7,248 bases of DNA from an uncultured Ruminococcus sp. Lineage in GTDB: Bacteria > Bacillota_A > Clostridia > Oscillospirales > Ruminococcaceae. A program made the position numbers and the translations under genes. Below the pieces are notes generated by a model. It was not told the origin of the DNA. It worked only from the letters and a program-made list of their open reading frames with translations, and searched no databases. Location: the NCBI GenBank assembly GCA_937880065.1, contig CALFMA010000591.1:1-7248 (forward strand), in the 5' to 3' direction. Positions 1-5,233 of this stretch are shown in pieces (the stretch's first letter is position 1; every line of letters begins with the position of its first letter).

Positions 1-3
1 AGC

Positions 4-55
4 AGATGATATGCATAGCTGCTTTTTCTCAAAAGGGGTTTTTAGAGATGCCCTT
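4..55. repeat. Left copy of ~52-bp inverted repeat flanking the zeta-like gene
   Basis: The reverse complement of this stretch matches 931-983 with four mismatches and one single-base gap. The shared core reads aagggcatctct, then an A-rich run, ccccttttgag, an A run and gcagctatgca. The copy ends at 55 with the motif tttttagagatgccctt, the same motif that closes the element at 1076-1092. It is probably the terminal part of an element whose other end lies left of the window. The true outer limit cannot be seen because the window starts at 1. Confidence 0.85.
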
Positions 56-64
56 CAGTATTTT

Positions 65-146
65 ATAGCAAACGACAAAATCTTTTGGCGTTTGCTATTT
101 GCCAATCCGCACGGAGCAAACTTTAGTTTGCGGATGTGCGAGGCAC
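65..146 (-). other. Two adjacent hairpins in the leader of the leftward promoter
   Basis: The first hairpin pairs 65-74 with 89-98 (10 bp, perfect), and an inner caaaa/ttttg pairing closes it further. The second pairs 116-122 with 125-131 (gcaaact/agtttgc) and can extend through tccgcac (106-112) and gtgcgag (136-142) across an internal loop. Both lie downstream of the leftward promoter at 157-185, so they would fall at the 5' end of that transcript. No coding frame is apparent here. They may be a structured leader, a small RNA or part of a repeat element. The function is unknown. Confidence 0.5.
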
Positions 147-156
147 TTTAAATATA

Positions 157-185
157 ATTATACCACATTTAAACCGATATTTCAA
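157..185 (-). promoter_or_regulatory. Sigma-A promoter firing leftward
   Basis: On the minus strand TTGAAA (complement of 180-185) is followed by a 17-bp spacer and TATAAT (complement of 157-162), with TGg just before the -10 (extended -10). Transcription would start near 150 and run left through the two hairpins and the left inverted repeat, then out of the window. No gene for it is visible inside the window. Confidence 0.75.
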
Positions 186-202
186 TATGAAAAACAAAAA
201 AA

Positions 203-218
203 CTTTAGGGATGCCCTT
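203..218 (+). repeat. Diverged copy of the short dispersed repeat end
   Basis: The sequence ctttagggatgccctt differs at two positions from the last 16 bases of the motif at 39-55. It lies alone between the leftward promoter and the zeta-like gene's promoter, with no inverted partner nearby. It may be the scar of another element of the same family. The rest of 186-263 is A+T-rich and shows nothing else recognisable. Confidence 0.45.
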
Positions 219-263
219 TAATTATTCACAACTTATAGTAAATATATTTGTGCAGATGTACAC

Positions 264-292
264 TTGAAATAATGACTATTTTGTGATACAAT
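264..292 (+). promoter_or_regulatory. Promoter of the zeta-like gene
   Basis: TTGAAA at 264-269, a 17-bp spacer and TACAAT at 287-292, with TGa before the -10 element (extended -10). The start point would be near 299, giving a leader of about 80 nt before the ATG at 379. That leader holds the strong AGGAGG site at 366-371. Confidence 0.75.
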
Positions 293-319
293 ATTAAGAG
301 CAACTCAAAAAAAGCAGCA

Positions 320-382
320 ATGGACGTAATCTGCTTAATTGTCAGCCGTGATATACTTGAACACAAGGAGGAAGAAATATGA
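320..382 (+). other. Possible 20-codon ORF overlapping the zeta-like start (antitoxin remnant?)
   Basis: An ATG at 320 opens a 20-residue frame, beginning MDVICLIV and ending EHKEEEI, whose TGA (380-382) overlaps the ATG of the next gene as ATGA. The frame is open back to 287, where it is preceded by TGA. No ribosome binding site precedes the ATG. The ATGA overlap is the usual arrangement of a co-translated upstream partner, so this could be the 3' remnant of a lost antitoxin or other upstream gene. It could equally be chance in a short frame. Confidence 0.25.
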
Positions 383-945
383 AAATATATACAATAATCG
401 GTGGAGTGAATGGCGTAGGCAAAAGCAGTCTTTCGGGGGTGCTGTCTGCTGAAAATACTGATTTGGGTATTATAATTGATACTGATAAGCTTACAGCTGA
501 GCTGGGCGGTGACAGAATCAAGGGCGGTAAACTTGCAATTGAACGGATTGAGGATTGTCTTAAAAAAGGCATAAACTTCACTCAGGAAACAACTCTCTCG
601 GGAGTACGCACGCTGAAAACAATTCAGAAAGCCCGTGAACTTAACTATTTTATTCGTCTATATTATGTTGGTGTAAATTCCTCTGAAGAAAGCATAAAAC
701 GTATTAAAAACCGTGTAGAAAAAGGCGGACACAATATTGCTCCACAGGATGTTGAAAGACGTTACAGCAAACGCTTTGAGGATTTGGCTAAGATTCTGCC
801 TTACTGCAATGAAGTACGCTTCTTTGACAATGAAAACGGCTTCACCGAGAAGGCGGAGTACAAGAACGGATCACTTATTACAAAAGGCGGCTATATTCCT
901 GATTGGATTAAAGAACTTGCTGATTACCTTAAGGGCATCTCTTAA
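379..945 (+). CDS. Zeta-toxin-like P-loop kinase (COG4185-type)
   Basis: This 188-residue protein is a P-loop kinase of the zeta/PezT-related group. Seen: a Walker A loop at residues 9-16 (GVNGVGKS), a DTD triplet at 34-36 where zeta toxins carry the catalytic aspartate, ETTLSG at 70-75, and the R-rich lid segment at 108-129 with GGH (116-118) and RRY (127-129). Known of the family: epsilon/zeta toxins phosphorylate UDP-N-acetylglucosamine sugars and block wall synthesis. The short stand-alone COG4185 forms are poorly characterised, so the substrate here is not established. The ATG at 379 is chosen because AGGAGG (366-371) lies 7 nt upstream. The protein acts in the cytoplasm. No intact antitoxin gene is adjacent. 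The last codons and the TAA fall inside the right inverted repeat, so the C-terminus was probably reshaped by that insertion. Confidence 0.85.
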   Translation: MKIYTIIGGVNGVGKSSLSGVLSAENTDLGIIIDTDKLTAELGGDRIKGGKLAIERIEDCLKKGINFTQETTLSGVRTLKTIQKARELNYFIRLYYVGVNSSEESIKRIKNRVEKGGHNIAPQDVERRYSKRFEDLAKILPYCNEVRFFDNENGFTEKAEYKNGSLITKGGYIPDWIKELADYLKGIS

Positions 946-983
946 AACCCCTTTTGAGAAAAAAGCAGCTATGCACGACATCT
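931..983. repeat. Right copy of the inverted repeat
   Basis: This matches the reverse complement of 4-55 with four mismatches and one extra A. It begins inside the zeta-like gene, where its first 15 bases form the last four sense codons (KGIS) and the TAA stop. It also forms the first third of the MITE-like element at 931-1092. Confidence 0.85.
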
Positions 984-991
984 ACAGCGTC

Positions 992-1029
992 AACCTCCCT
1001 CGGCGTGCTTTCGCACTCCGAGGGAGGTT
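992..1029. terminator. Strong hairpin between convergent genes (terminator-like)
   Basis: Arms 992-1008 and 1013-1029 pair over 17 positions with one mismatch (1004/1017) around a 4-nt loop. The stem is G+C-rich (cctccctcgg / ccgagggagg). Only a weak T stretch follows on the plus strand (tttcctt) and none on the minus strand. It may act as a bidirectional terminator for the convergent genes at 379-945 and 1120-2223, or simply be the structural core of the repeat element. Confidence 0.45.
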
Positions 1030-1119
1030 TCCTTATATCCGTCATACCTAACTGTTTTTTCTTTAATCTAACGAGTTTTTAGAGATTCCCTTTATTGTAT
1101 TGCTCCACTAACTACTTCA

Positions 1120-2223
1120 TCAATACGGCAAACTGAATTGCCCCACTTTCCACGAACCGTCAGGCTGAACAATTACAGAGAAAATTTCCTTTTTAACTAT
1201 GATGTCGTTTTCATCAAAAGTTTCATTGTAATAGCTGTATTCTGCTATAAAGAAAATCTCGTCGCCCTCAATCCGCTGAAATTCGGATACACGGGAATCT
1301 TTATAAGAAATATTATATCCTCTGTTGCCGCTTAACACGTAAAGGTTTCCGTTATATTCAATGTAAGCATCTCTTATATCATTCGGGTAGCGGTCACTGA
1401 AAGTTTTATAATATTCTTCAAGCACATCGTCAATTGATTTAATTTCAGGATTTTTAATAAGATAGCCAAGATCTTCTCCGTTTTCCTTGAATTGCCAATT
1501 ATACTCCTTCCCAATTACATTTCCGTTTTCATCGTATTTATTGTCAGCGATATCAAAGGGAGGGGTGTATCTGTACATCCAGTATGTTTCGCAGGCAGTT
1601 TCAAAAAAATCCTGTGCTTTGTCAATGAGTTCCCTTTCTTCGGCTGAAATGGTAGTTTCGGGAACGACGGTAGTTTCGGTTACAGAGTCCGTAGTGGTTT
1701 CTGAAATAACAGATGTGTCGGGAGCGGTTGTAGTTTCCGTTGCAGACTGTGTAGTGGTTTCCGAGGCAGCCGAAGTAGTGGAAACAGAAGTTCCGGTTAC
1801 AATATCAGCAGCGGTGGTTGTTGCAGAAGTTGTTGAAATTGAGGTTGTTTCCGTTGCGGCGGAATACTCAGTTGATTGCGTCGAAAGAATAACTGGGTCA
1901 TTTACAGCAGGATTTTCGTCGTTATTATTGTTCATTAAAAAGGCAGTAACGGCAATTCCTGCAACCAACACCACACAAGCCGCAGTCGTTATATATGATA
2001 CATACCATTTCGAACCCTTGTATTTCTCAACGCCCTCGACACTATCGCCGTAAGCCGTTTCCTTAACATCTGAGTTACCTTTATCCATAGTGTTAAATCT
2101 TTCCATACTCATTTTGAACATTCTCTCCTTTTCAGAATTACTGATTTTAGGAGTGTCTGACAGCTTTTCAATAAAATCATCATCAGCGTTTTCAAAGCAT
2201 CTGAATTTATCATTTTTATTCAT
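1120..2223 (-). CDS. Single-pass membrane protein, probable anti-sigma factor
   Basis: This 367-residue protein has a charged cytoplasmic N-terminus (1-72), one membrane helix at about 73-97, a Ser/Thr-rich stalk at about 114-193 and a folded outer domain at about 195-367, rich in Tyr, Asp and Glu. It starts 13 bp after the sigma gene, and its AGGAGG site overlaps the sigma stop codon, so the two are very likely co-translated. That order and topology are typical of an anti-sigma factor that holds its ECF sigma at the membrane and senses an outside signal. The N-terminal part shows no zinc-binding HxxxCxxC motif, so it is not a standard ZAS-type anti-sigma. The outer domain faintly recalls IseA/NTF2-like folds, which is only a guess. 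No signal peptide apart from the internal helix. Confidence 0.7.
   Translation of the reverse strand: MNKNDKFRCFENADDDFIEKLSDTPKISNSEKERMFKMSMERFNTMDKGNSDVKETAYGDSVEGVEKYKGSKWYVSYITTAACVVLVAGIAVTAFLMNNNNDENPAVNDPVILSTQSTEYSAATETTSISTTSATTTAADIVTGTSVSTTSAASETTTQSATETTTAPDTSVISETTTDSVTETTVVPETTISAEERELIDKAQDFFETACETYWMYRYTPPFDIADNKYDENGNVIGKEYNWQFKENGEDLGYLIKNPEIKSIDDVLEEYYKTFSDRYPNDIRDAYIEYNGNLYVLSGNRGYNISYKDSRVSEFQRIEGDEIFFIAEYSYYNETFDENDIIVKKEIFSVIVQPDGSWKVGQFSLPY
1645..1764 (-). repeat. Two 60-bp tandem repeats in the Ser/Thr stalk
   Basis: Residues 154-173 and 174-193 of the membrane protein align without gaps, both beginning SETTT and sharing TETT and a Pro-acid-Thr step. At DNA level these are 60-bp units at 1705-1764 and 1645-1704 with recognisable shared runs such as gtagtggtttc. 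This is an internal duplication that lengthens the extracytoplasmic stalk. Confidence 0.7.
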
Positions 2224-2236
2224 AATTTCCGCCTCC

Positions 2237-2803
2237 TCAGATTGTTATGCCTACCGCTTCGAGCATTGAACGAAGTCGTGTCATTGCCCGTTTACAGCGC
2301 ATTCTGACATTTGCCGCACTCATTGAAACTATTTCAGCTATTTCGGACGAAGAACGATTGTAATAGAATTTCTGGATAATTATAGTGGAATCGGGTTCGC
2401 CCAGTTCATTAATTTTACAGAGCATAATATTCCTCAGTTCACTTATATCCGAGTCCTTTTCCATATCGGAATCGGAGGCTATAAGTGACATATTTTCCTC
2501 CTCCATATCGGCAATGTGTCGTTTTTCCGACATAATACTGTGATAGCGGTTAATTGCTTTGCGTTTGGCTACAGTACCGATATAGCTTTTAAGTTCGCCG
2601 CTGAATACATTTTCAGTATCGTATTTCATATAAATATCAGCAAAGGTGTCACCCACACATTCCTCGATATCTTCTGCCGTACCGCAGCTTCTGAGTTTGT
2701 TGTATATAATGGTGTAGACATAGTTCAGATATTCATCAAATATCGCTCTGAACGCAATATCAGGTGATTTTTTATAAAGCGAACAATATTTCTCTCCTGT
2801 CAT
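2237..2803 (-). CDS. ECF-type RNA polymerase sigma factor
   Basis: A 188-residue sigma-70 family protein with only regions 2 and 4. Region 2 spans about residues 15-92 (AFRAIFDEYLNYVYTII, then EDIEECVGDTFADIY and the KSYIGTVAKRKAINRY segment). Region 4 spans about 124-182, with a helix-turn-helix around SSSEIAEIVSMSAANVRMR that would read the -35 element. The longer frame begins at 2830, but ATG 2803 is preferred: GGGAGG (complement of 2811-2816) lies 7 nt before it, while the 2830 start has no good site. It directs polymerase to a stress or envelope regulon and is probably controlled by the membrane protein encoded next. No convincing sigma-A promoter was found in 2804-2910. Autoregulation is possible but no matching site was identified. 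Confidence 0.9.
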   Translation of the reverse strand: MTGEKYCSLYKKSPDIAFRAIFDEYLNYVYTIIYNKLRSCGTAEDIEECVGDTFADIYMKYDTENVFSGELKSYIGTVAKRKAINRYHSIMSEKRHIADMEEENMSLIASDSDMEKDSDISELRNIMLCKINELGEPDSTIIIQKFYYNRSSSEIAEIVSMSAANVRMRCKRAMTRLRSMLEAVGITI

Positions 2804-2892
2804 AAACATTCCTCCCGAAAATTTTTCCATGGATAACTTTCACTTATACATTCAATCAAAAACTACAGAGTGTAATACAAAAATAAAAAAAT

Positions 2893-2905
2893 TTTTTAGA
2901 GATGC
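2893..2905 (+). repeat. Partial copy of the dispersed repeat end
   Basis: tttttagagatgc is identical to 13 bases of the motif at 39-51, then diverges. It lies just beyond the tRNA terminator, between the sigma gene and the tRNA. This is short enough to be a worn remnant or chance, but it is the fourth copy in this orientation within 3 kb. Confidence 0.4.
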
Positions 2906-2908
2906 ATT

Positions 2909-2944
2909 AAAAATAAAAAACCTCCGATATTTCTATCGAAGGTT
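2909..2944 (-). terminator. Intrinsic terminator of the tRNA-Thr gene
   Basis: On the minus strand an 11-bp stem (2934-2944 with 2919-2929, one G-U wobble) closes a 4-nt loop and is followed by TTTTATTT (complement of 2911-2918). It starts two bases after the encoded CCA of the tRNA, which is a normal position for a tRNA transcript terminator. Confidence 0.85.
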
Positions 2945-2945
2945 T

Positions 2946-3021
2946 TGGAGCTGATGATCGGACTTGAACCGACGACCTACGCCTTACCAAGGCGTTGCGC
3001 TACCGACTGTGCCACATCAGC
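2946..3021 (-). tRNA. tRNA-Thr (anticodon GGT)
   Basis: Read on the minus strand, the 7-bp acceptor stem is GCTGATG/CATCAGC. A D arm follows, then an anticodon stem ACGCC/GGCGT around the loop TTGGTAA, which gives anticodon GGT (Thr, reads ACC/ACU). The T arm is GTCGG-TTCAAGT-CCGAT. The discriminator base is U73 and the CCA end is encoded (complement of 2946-2948). The length is 76 nt including CCA, with a short variable loop. It is a single-gene transcript with its own promoter and terminator. Confidence 0.97.
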
Positions 3022-3032
3022 ATTACTATAAT

Positions 3033-3061
3033 ATTATACATCATTTTTTATTAGTTGTCAA
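3033..3061 (-). promoter_or_regulatory. Consensus promoter of tRNA-Thr
   Basis: On the minus strand TTGACA (complement of 3056-3061), a 17-bp spacer and TATAAT (complement of 3033-3038): a perfect sigma-A consensus, as expected for a stable RNA gene. The start point would be near 3027, only about 6 nt before the mature tRNA 5' end. Confidence 0.9.
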
Positions 3062-3101
3062 TAGTTGGATATATATTTTTATAATTTAATCAAAAAAGCA
3101 C

Positions 3102-3130
3102 TTGACTTTTTTCATAGGATATGTTATTAT
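3102..3130 (+). promoter_or_regulatory. Promoter of the T-box/tyrS operon
   Basis: TTGACT at 3102-3107, a 17-bp spacer and TATTAT at 3125-3130, with TGt before the -10 element. Transcription would start near 3137, about 48 nt before the first pairing of Stem I. It is divergent from the tRNA promoter; the -35 elements are about 40 bp apart. Confidence 0.8.
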
Positions 3131-3136
3131 TGATGT

Positions 3137-3418
3137 AGCAGCTGACTTGCGAGTATTCAAAAGTTGGTTTGCATATCAATATAAAACGGTGAACGAATAA
3201 AACCTGTGGAAACGGCTGTCCAGAGAGCTTTCGGACGGTGGGAGAAAGTCAGCTGTCACAGAGAATTACATTCGGGAGTTGCCCTGTTGAAACTAAGTAG
3301 GCAGGGACGGTTAGGCACGTTATAGCCTTTTGAGGTCGGGAGTTTTCCCGATAAACCGAGGTGGTACCACGAGTAATTTCGTCCTCGTACAGTTTTAGCT
3401 GTACGGGGATTTTTATTT
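3137..3418 (+). ncRNA. T-box riboswitch, tyrosine-specific (UAC specifier)
   Basis: A complete T-box leader that senses uncharged tRNA and prevents termination. Stem I pairs 3194-3198 with 3270-3274, 3204-3208 with 3257-3261, 3214-3218 with 3250-3254, and an apical stem 3228-3232 with 3244-3248 around a loop containing GGTGGGA. The AGAGAG bulge motif is at 3222-3227. The specifier side reads GAA-T-TAC-A (3263-3270), the same spacing as in the known Gly leader glyQS, so the codon is UAC (Tyr). A Stem III hairpin tcggga/tcccga follows. The antiterminator is CGAGG 3357-3361, bulge TGGTACC 3362-3368, ACGA/TCGT and CCTCG 3383-3387. The variable T in TGGT would pair with A73, as in tRNA-Tyr. The presence of tyrS in the operon supports tyrosine specificity. 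Confidence 0.95.
3383..3418 (+). terminator. T-box regulated terminator
   Basis: The stem pairs 3383-3392 (cctcgtacag) with 3399-3408 (ctgtacgggg) and is followed by a T tract (3410-3418). Its 5' arm shares 3383-3387 with the antiterminator, so the two folds exclude each other. It ends 22 bp before the first gene's ATG. Confidence 0.93.
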
Positions 3419-3440
3419 GTTCAGGATAAGCGGTGAATAT

Positions 3441-4328
3441 ATGAAAACAGTACCTGCAAAGACTATTCTGCAAAAGAATAAAACATCGGATTGGTTCGGC
3501 AACGATTACAATATGAATTTATATCGTGGCTGTTGTCACGGCTGTATTTACTGCGACAGCCGTTCTGAATGTTATCACGTTGAGAATTTTGACACAGTTC
3601 ACGCAAAAGAAAATGCTCTTGAAATACTGCGTGACGAATTGCGGAGAAAGGTGAAATCGGGAATTATAGGTACGGGAGCAATGAGCGACCCATATAATCC
3701 TTTTGAGAAAACAGAACTGCTTACACGTCACTCTCTAGAGCTGATTTGTGCTTACGGTTTTGGTTTGACGGTAATCACCAAAAGCGACCTTATAACACGG
3801 GATATTGATGTGTATAAGGAAATTGCGGAAAATTCCCCTGTGCTGTGTAAAATGACAATTACTACTGCTGATGATGATTTGTGCAGGATAATTGAGCCGA
3901 ATGTTTCTGTTGCTTCGGAGCGATTTGAAGCATTGGCGAAAATGGCTGACAGCGGACTTTTCACTGGGATTACTCTTATGCCTGTACTCCCCTTTATTGA
4001 GGACAGCGTGGAGAATATCAGAAATATTGTCCGTACTGCACACCAATGCGGAGTGCGGTGCATTTACCCATTTTTCGGGGTAACTCTGCGGACAAATCAG
4101 CGTGAGCATTTTCTCAATGAACTGGACAAGCGGTTCCCTGACAGCAACCTCCGACAGCGGTATATAAGCTATTACGGAAACAGATACGAATGTGTCAGCC
4201 CGAATATGAAAAAGCTGTGGAAAGTATTTACCGAGGACTGCGACAGATACGGAATAATCTACAATATGAAAAGCATTATTTCCGCCTATAAAATGGGATA
4301 TGGTGATAATCAGCTTTCGTTTTTCTGA
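3441..4328 (+). CDS. Radical SAM protein, SPL-like (COG1533) family
   Basis: A 295-residue cytoplasmic radical SAM enzyme. Cysteines 31, 35 and 38 (in RGCCHGCIYC) form the CxxxCxxC cluster that binds the 4Fe-4S centre. GTGAMSDPYNPFE at 78-89 and TLMPVLPFIED at 178-188 are typical of the spore-photoproduct-lyase-like group, whose members mostly lack a proven reaction. It is not clearly SplB itself, and its substrate is unknown. It ends in QLSFF, close to the sliding-clamp-binding pentapeptide QLSLF. ATG 3441 is chosen over an in-frame TTG at 3417, because that TTG lies in the terminator T tract; GGTGA at 3432-3436 can serve as its ribosome site. It is the first gene after the Tyr T-box. The next gene's ribosome site overlaps its stop codon. 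Confidence 0.88.
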   Translation: MKTVPAKTILQKNKTSDWFGNDYNMNLYRGCCHGCIYCDSRSECYHVENFDTVHAKENALEILRDELRRKVKSGIIGTGAMSDPYNPFEKTELLTRHSLELICAYGFGLTVITKSDLITRDIDVYKEIAENSPVLCKMTITTADDDLCRIIEPNVSVASERFEALAKMADSGLFTGITLMPVLPFIEDSVENIRNIVRTAHQCGVRCIYPFFGVTLRTNQREHFLNELDKRFPDSNLRQRYISYYGNRYECVSPNMKKLWKVFTEDCDRYGIIYNMKSIISAYKMGYGDNQLSFF

Positions 4329-4339
4329 GGGGTGATAAC

Positions 4340-5221
4340 TTGAACTCAAAACCCACGATGATAGCGGTTTTTATCGGTCTTATTATCTTTGCACCATTAA
4401 TGTTCTATCTCAAAGGTATTCCTATAATTTACGCTTTTATACTTACAGCTATTGTTGGTTTATTCCTTATATTTGCATCTATAAAAGAAAAAAAGGATGA
4501 CAAAAAGGCTCAATCACTCAAGGATCGCATTATAGATGAAAGTTATTTCAATAGTGCGGAATGGCGTGAGAAGTATTTAAGCCGTGTTACAGAAGATTTT
4601 TTTGAAACACCTGATAAAAAAGGCATGAAAGCAGATTTAACAAAGAGATATCATCGAATGGTATCAATTCCCTTTATGCTTATGGGAATTTTAATGATAG
4701 TCGGTTCCTTTTGTGTTTTCTTAGTTGAATTTGAATTTACAAATATTTTTTACTTTATCTTCGGCTTGCTGATTGGTTTATTTCTTCTGTATTCATTTGG
4801 AATAAAATATATTATTGCCGTTCCATTGAAAAACTTCTATAAAAATAACCCTGATTGCAGTGATATTGAATTTTCCTATGTATCGGGAAAAATCCTTTCA
4901 AATAAAGATTACCGCAATGGAAAGGGAGTAAATATTGGCGGAAAATATACTGTTATTTACAACAAAGATGCAGTATATGCAATTGATAATAATCAGATAA
5001 CAAATGTTTCAAGAACTGTCATAAGATTAAAAAATTACATGGACAGTATTTATGCCGGAGAGCAATACAAGTTCAAGCTGAATATAACAGCTGATATGGC
5101 ATACTCAGTTGAACTTGACGCATATCAGGTTGAAGCGGCACTTTCCGAATTAAGAGCATTGGCAGGAGATGCCGACAAAACAGCATACAAGGAAAAAATT
5201 GAAAATGAAATAGTAGTTTGA
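4340..5221 (+). CDS. Four-helix membrane protein of unknown function
   Basis: I do not recognise this 293-residue protein. Two membrane helices at about 6-24 and 28-47 are followed by a charged cytoplasmic loop (48-107, Lys/Glu/Asp-rich) and two more helices at about 108-130 and 134-161. A soluble C-terminal domain (about 170-285) contains alternating strand-like segments and a final helix around VEAALSELRALAG. Its layout recalls bacterial membrane proteins with a PH-like or YcxB-like cytoplasmic tail, but no motif proves it. The start is TTG at 4340: GAGGGGTGA (4327-4335) overlaps the previous stop and sits 4 nt upstream, while the first in-frame ATG (4358) has no ribosome site. It lies 11 bp after the radical SAM gene and 12 bp before the epimerase gene, so it is co-transcribed. 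Confidence 0.8.
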   Translation: MNSKPTMIAVFIGLIIFAPLMFYLKGIPIIYAFILTAIVGLFLIFASIKEKKDDKKAQSLKDRIIDESYFNSAEWREKYLSRVTEDFFETPDKKGMKADLTKRYHRMVSIPFMLMGILMIVGSFCVFLVEFEFTNIFYFIFGLLIGLFLLYSFGIKYIIAVPLKNFYKNNPDCSDIEFSYVSGKILSNKDYRNGKGVNIGGKYTVIYNKDAVYAIDNNQITNVSRTVIRLKNYMDSIYAGEQYKFKLNITADMAYSVELDAYQVEAALSELRALAGDADKTAYKEKIENEIVV

Positions 5222-5233
5222 GGAGCTGATACT

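Larger units (their letters stand above)
931..1092. mobile_element. MITE-like non-coding element (~162 bp)
   Basis: The ends are inverted: 931-947 (aagggcatctcttaaaa) against 1076-1092 (tttttagagattccctt), about 15 of 17 positions complementary. Between them lie the 52-bp segment shared with 4-55 and a strong hairpin at 992-1029. There is no coding frame of note and no transposase, so if mobile it would be moved in trans. No clear target-site duplication is visible (flanks cctt and tatt). It fills nearly all of the gap between the convergent zeta-like and anti-sigma genes. Confidence 0.55.

Noticed and set aside
737..1051. Plus-strand ORF overlapping the end of the zeta-like gene
   Set aside because: It is a different frame of a gene with clear motifs, and it runs into the repeat element and hairpin.
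1487..2053. Plus-strand 188-codon ORF opposite the membrane protein
   Set aside because: It is the antisense reading of the Ser/Thr-rich repeat region, low in complexity and without a ribosome site.
2804..2830. Upstream ATG (2830) as start of the sigma factor
   Set aside because: There is no good ribosome site before it, while GGGAGG lies 7 nt before ATG 2803. The extra nine residues add nothing family-like.
3055..3085. Second plus-strand promoter with TATAAT at 3080-3085
   Set aside because: The only -35 candidate (TTGTCA) is 19 bp away and belongs to the minus-strand tRNA promoter; the 3102-3130 promoter fits far better.
3417..3440. TTG start extending the radical SAM protein by 8 residues
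   Set aside because: It lies in the T tract of the T-box terminator with no ribosome site; ATG 3441 begins at a normal family position.
3735..4349. Long minus-strand ORF opposite the radical SAM gene
   Set aside because: The opposite strand carries the CxxxCxxC motif and family segments, and this frame shows no recognisable domain.
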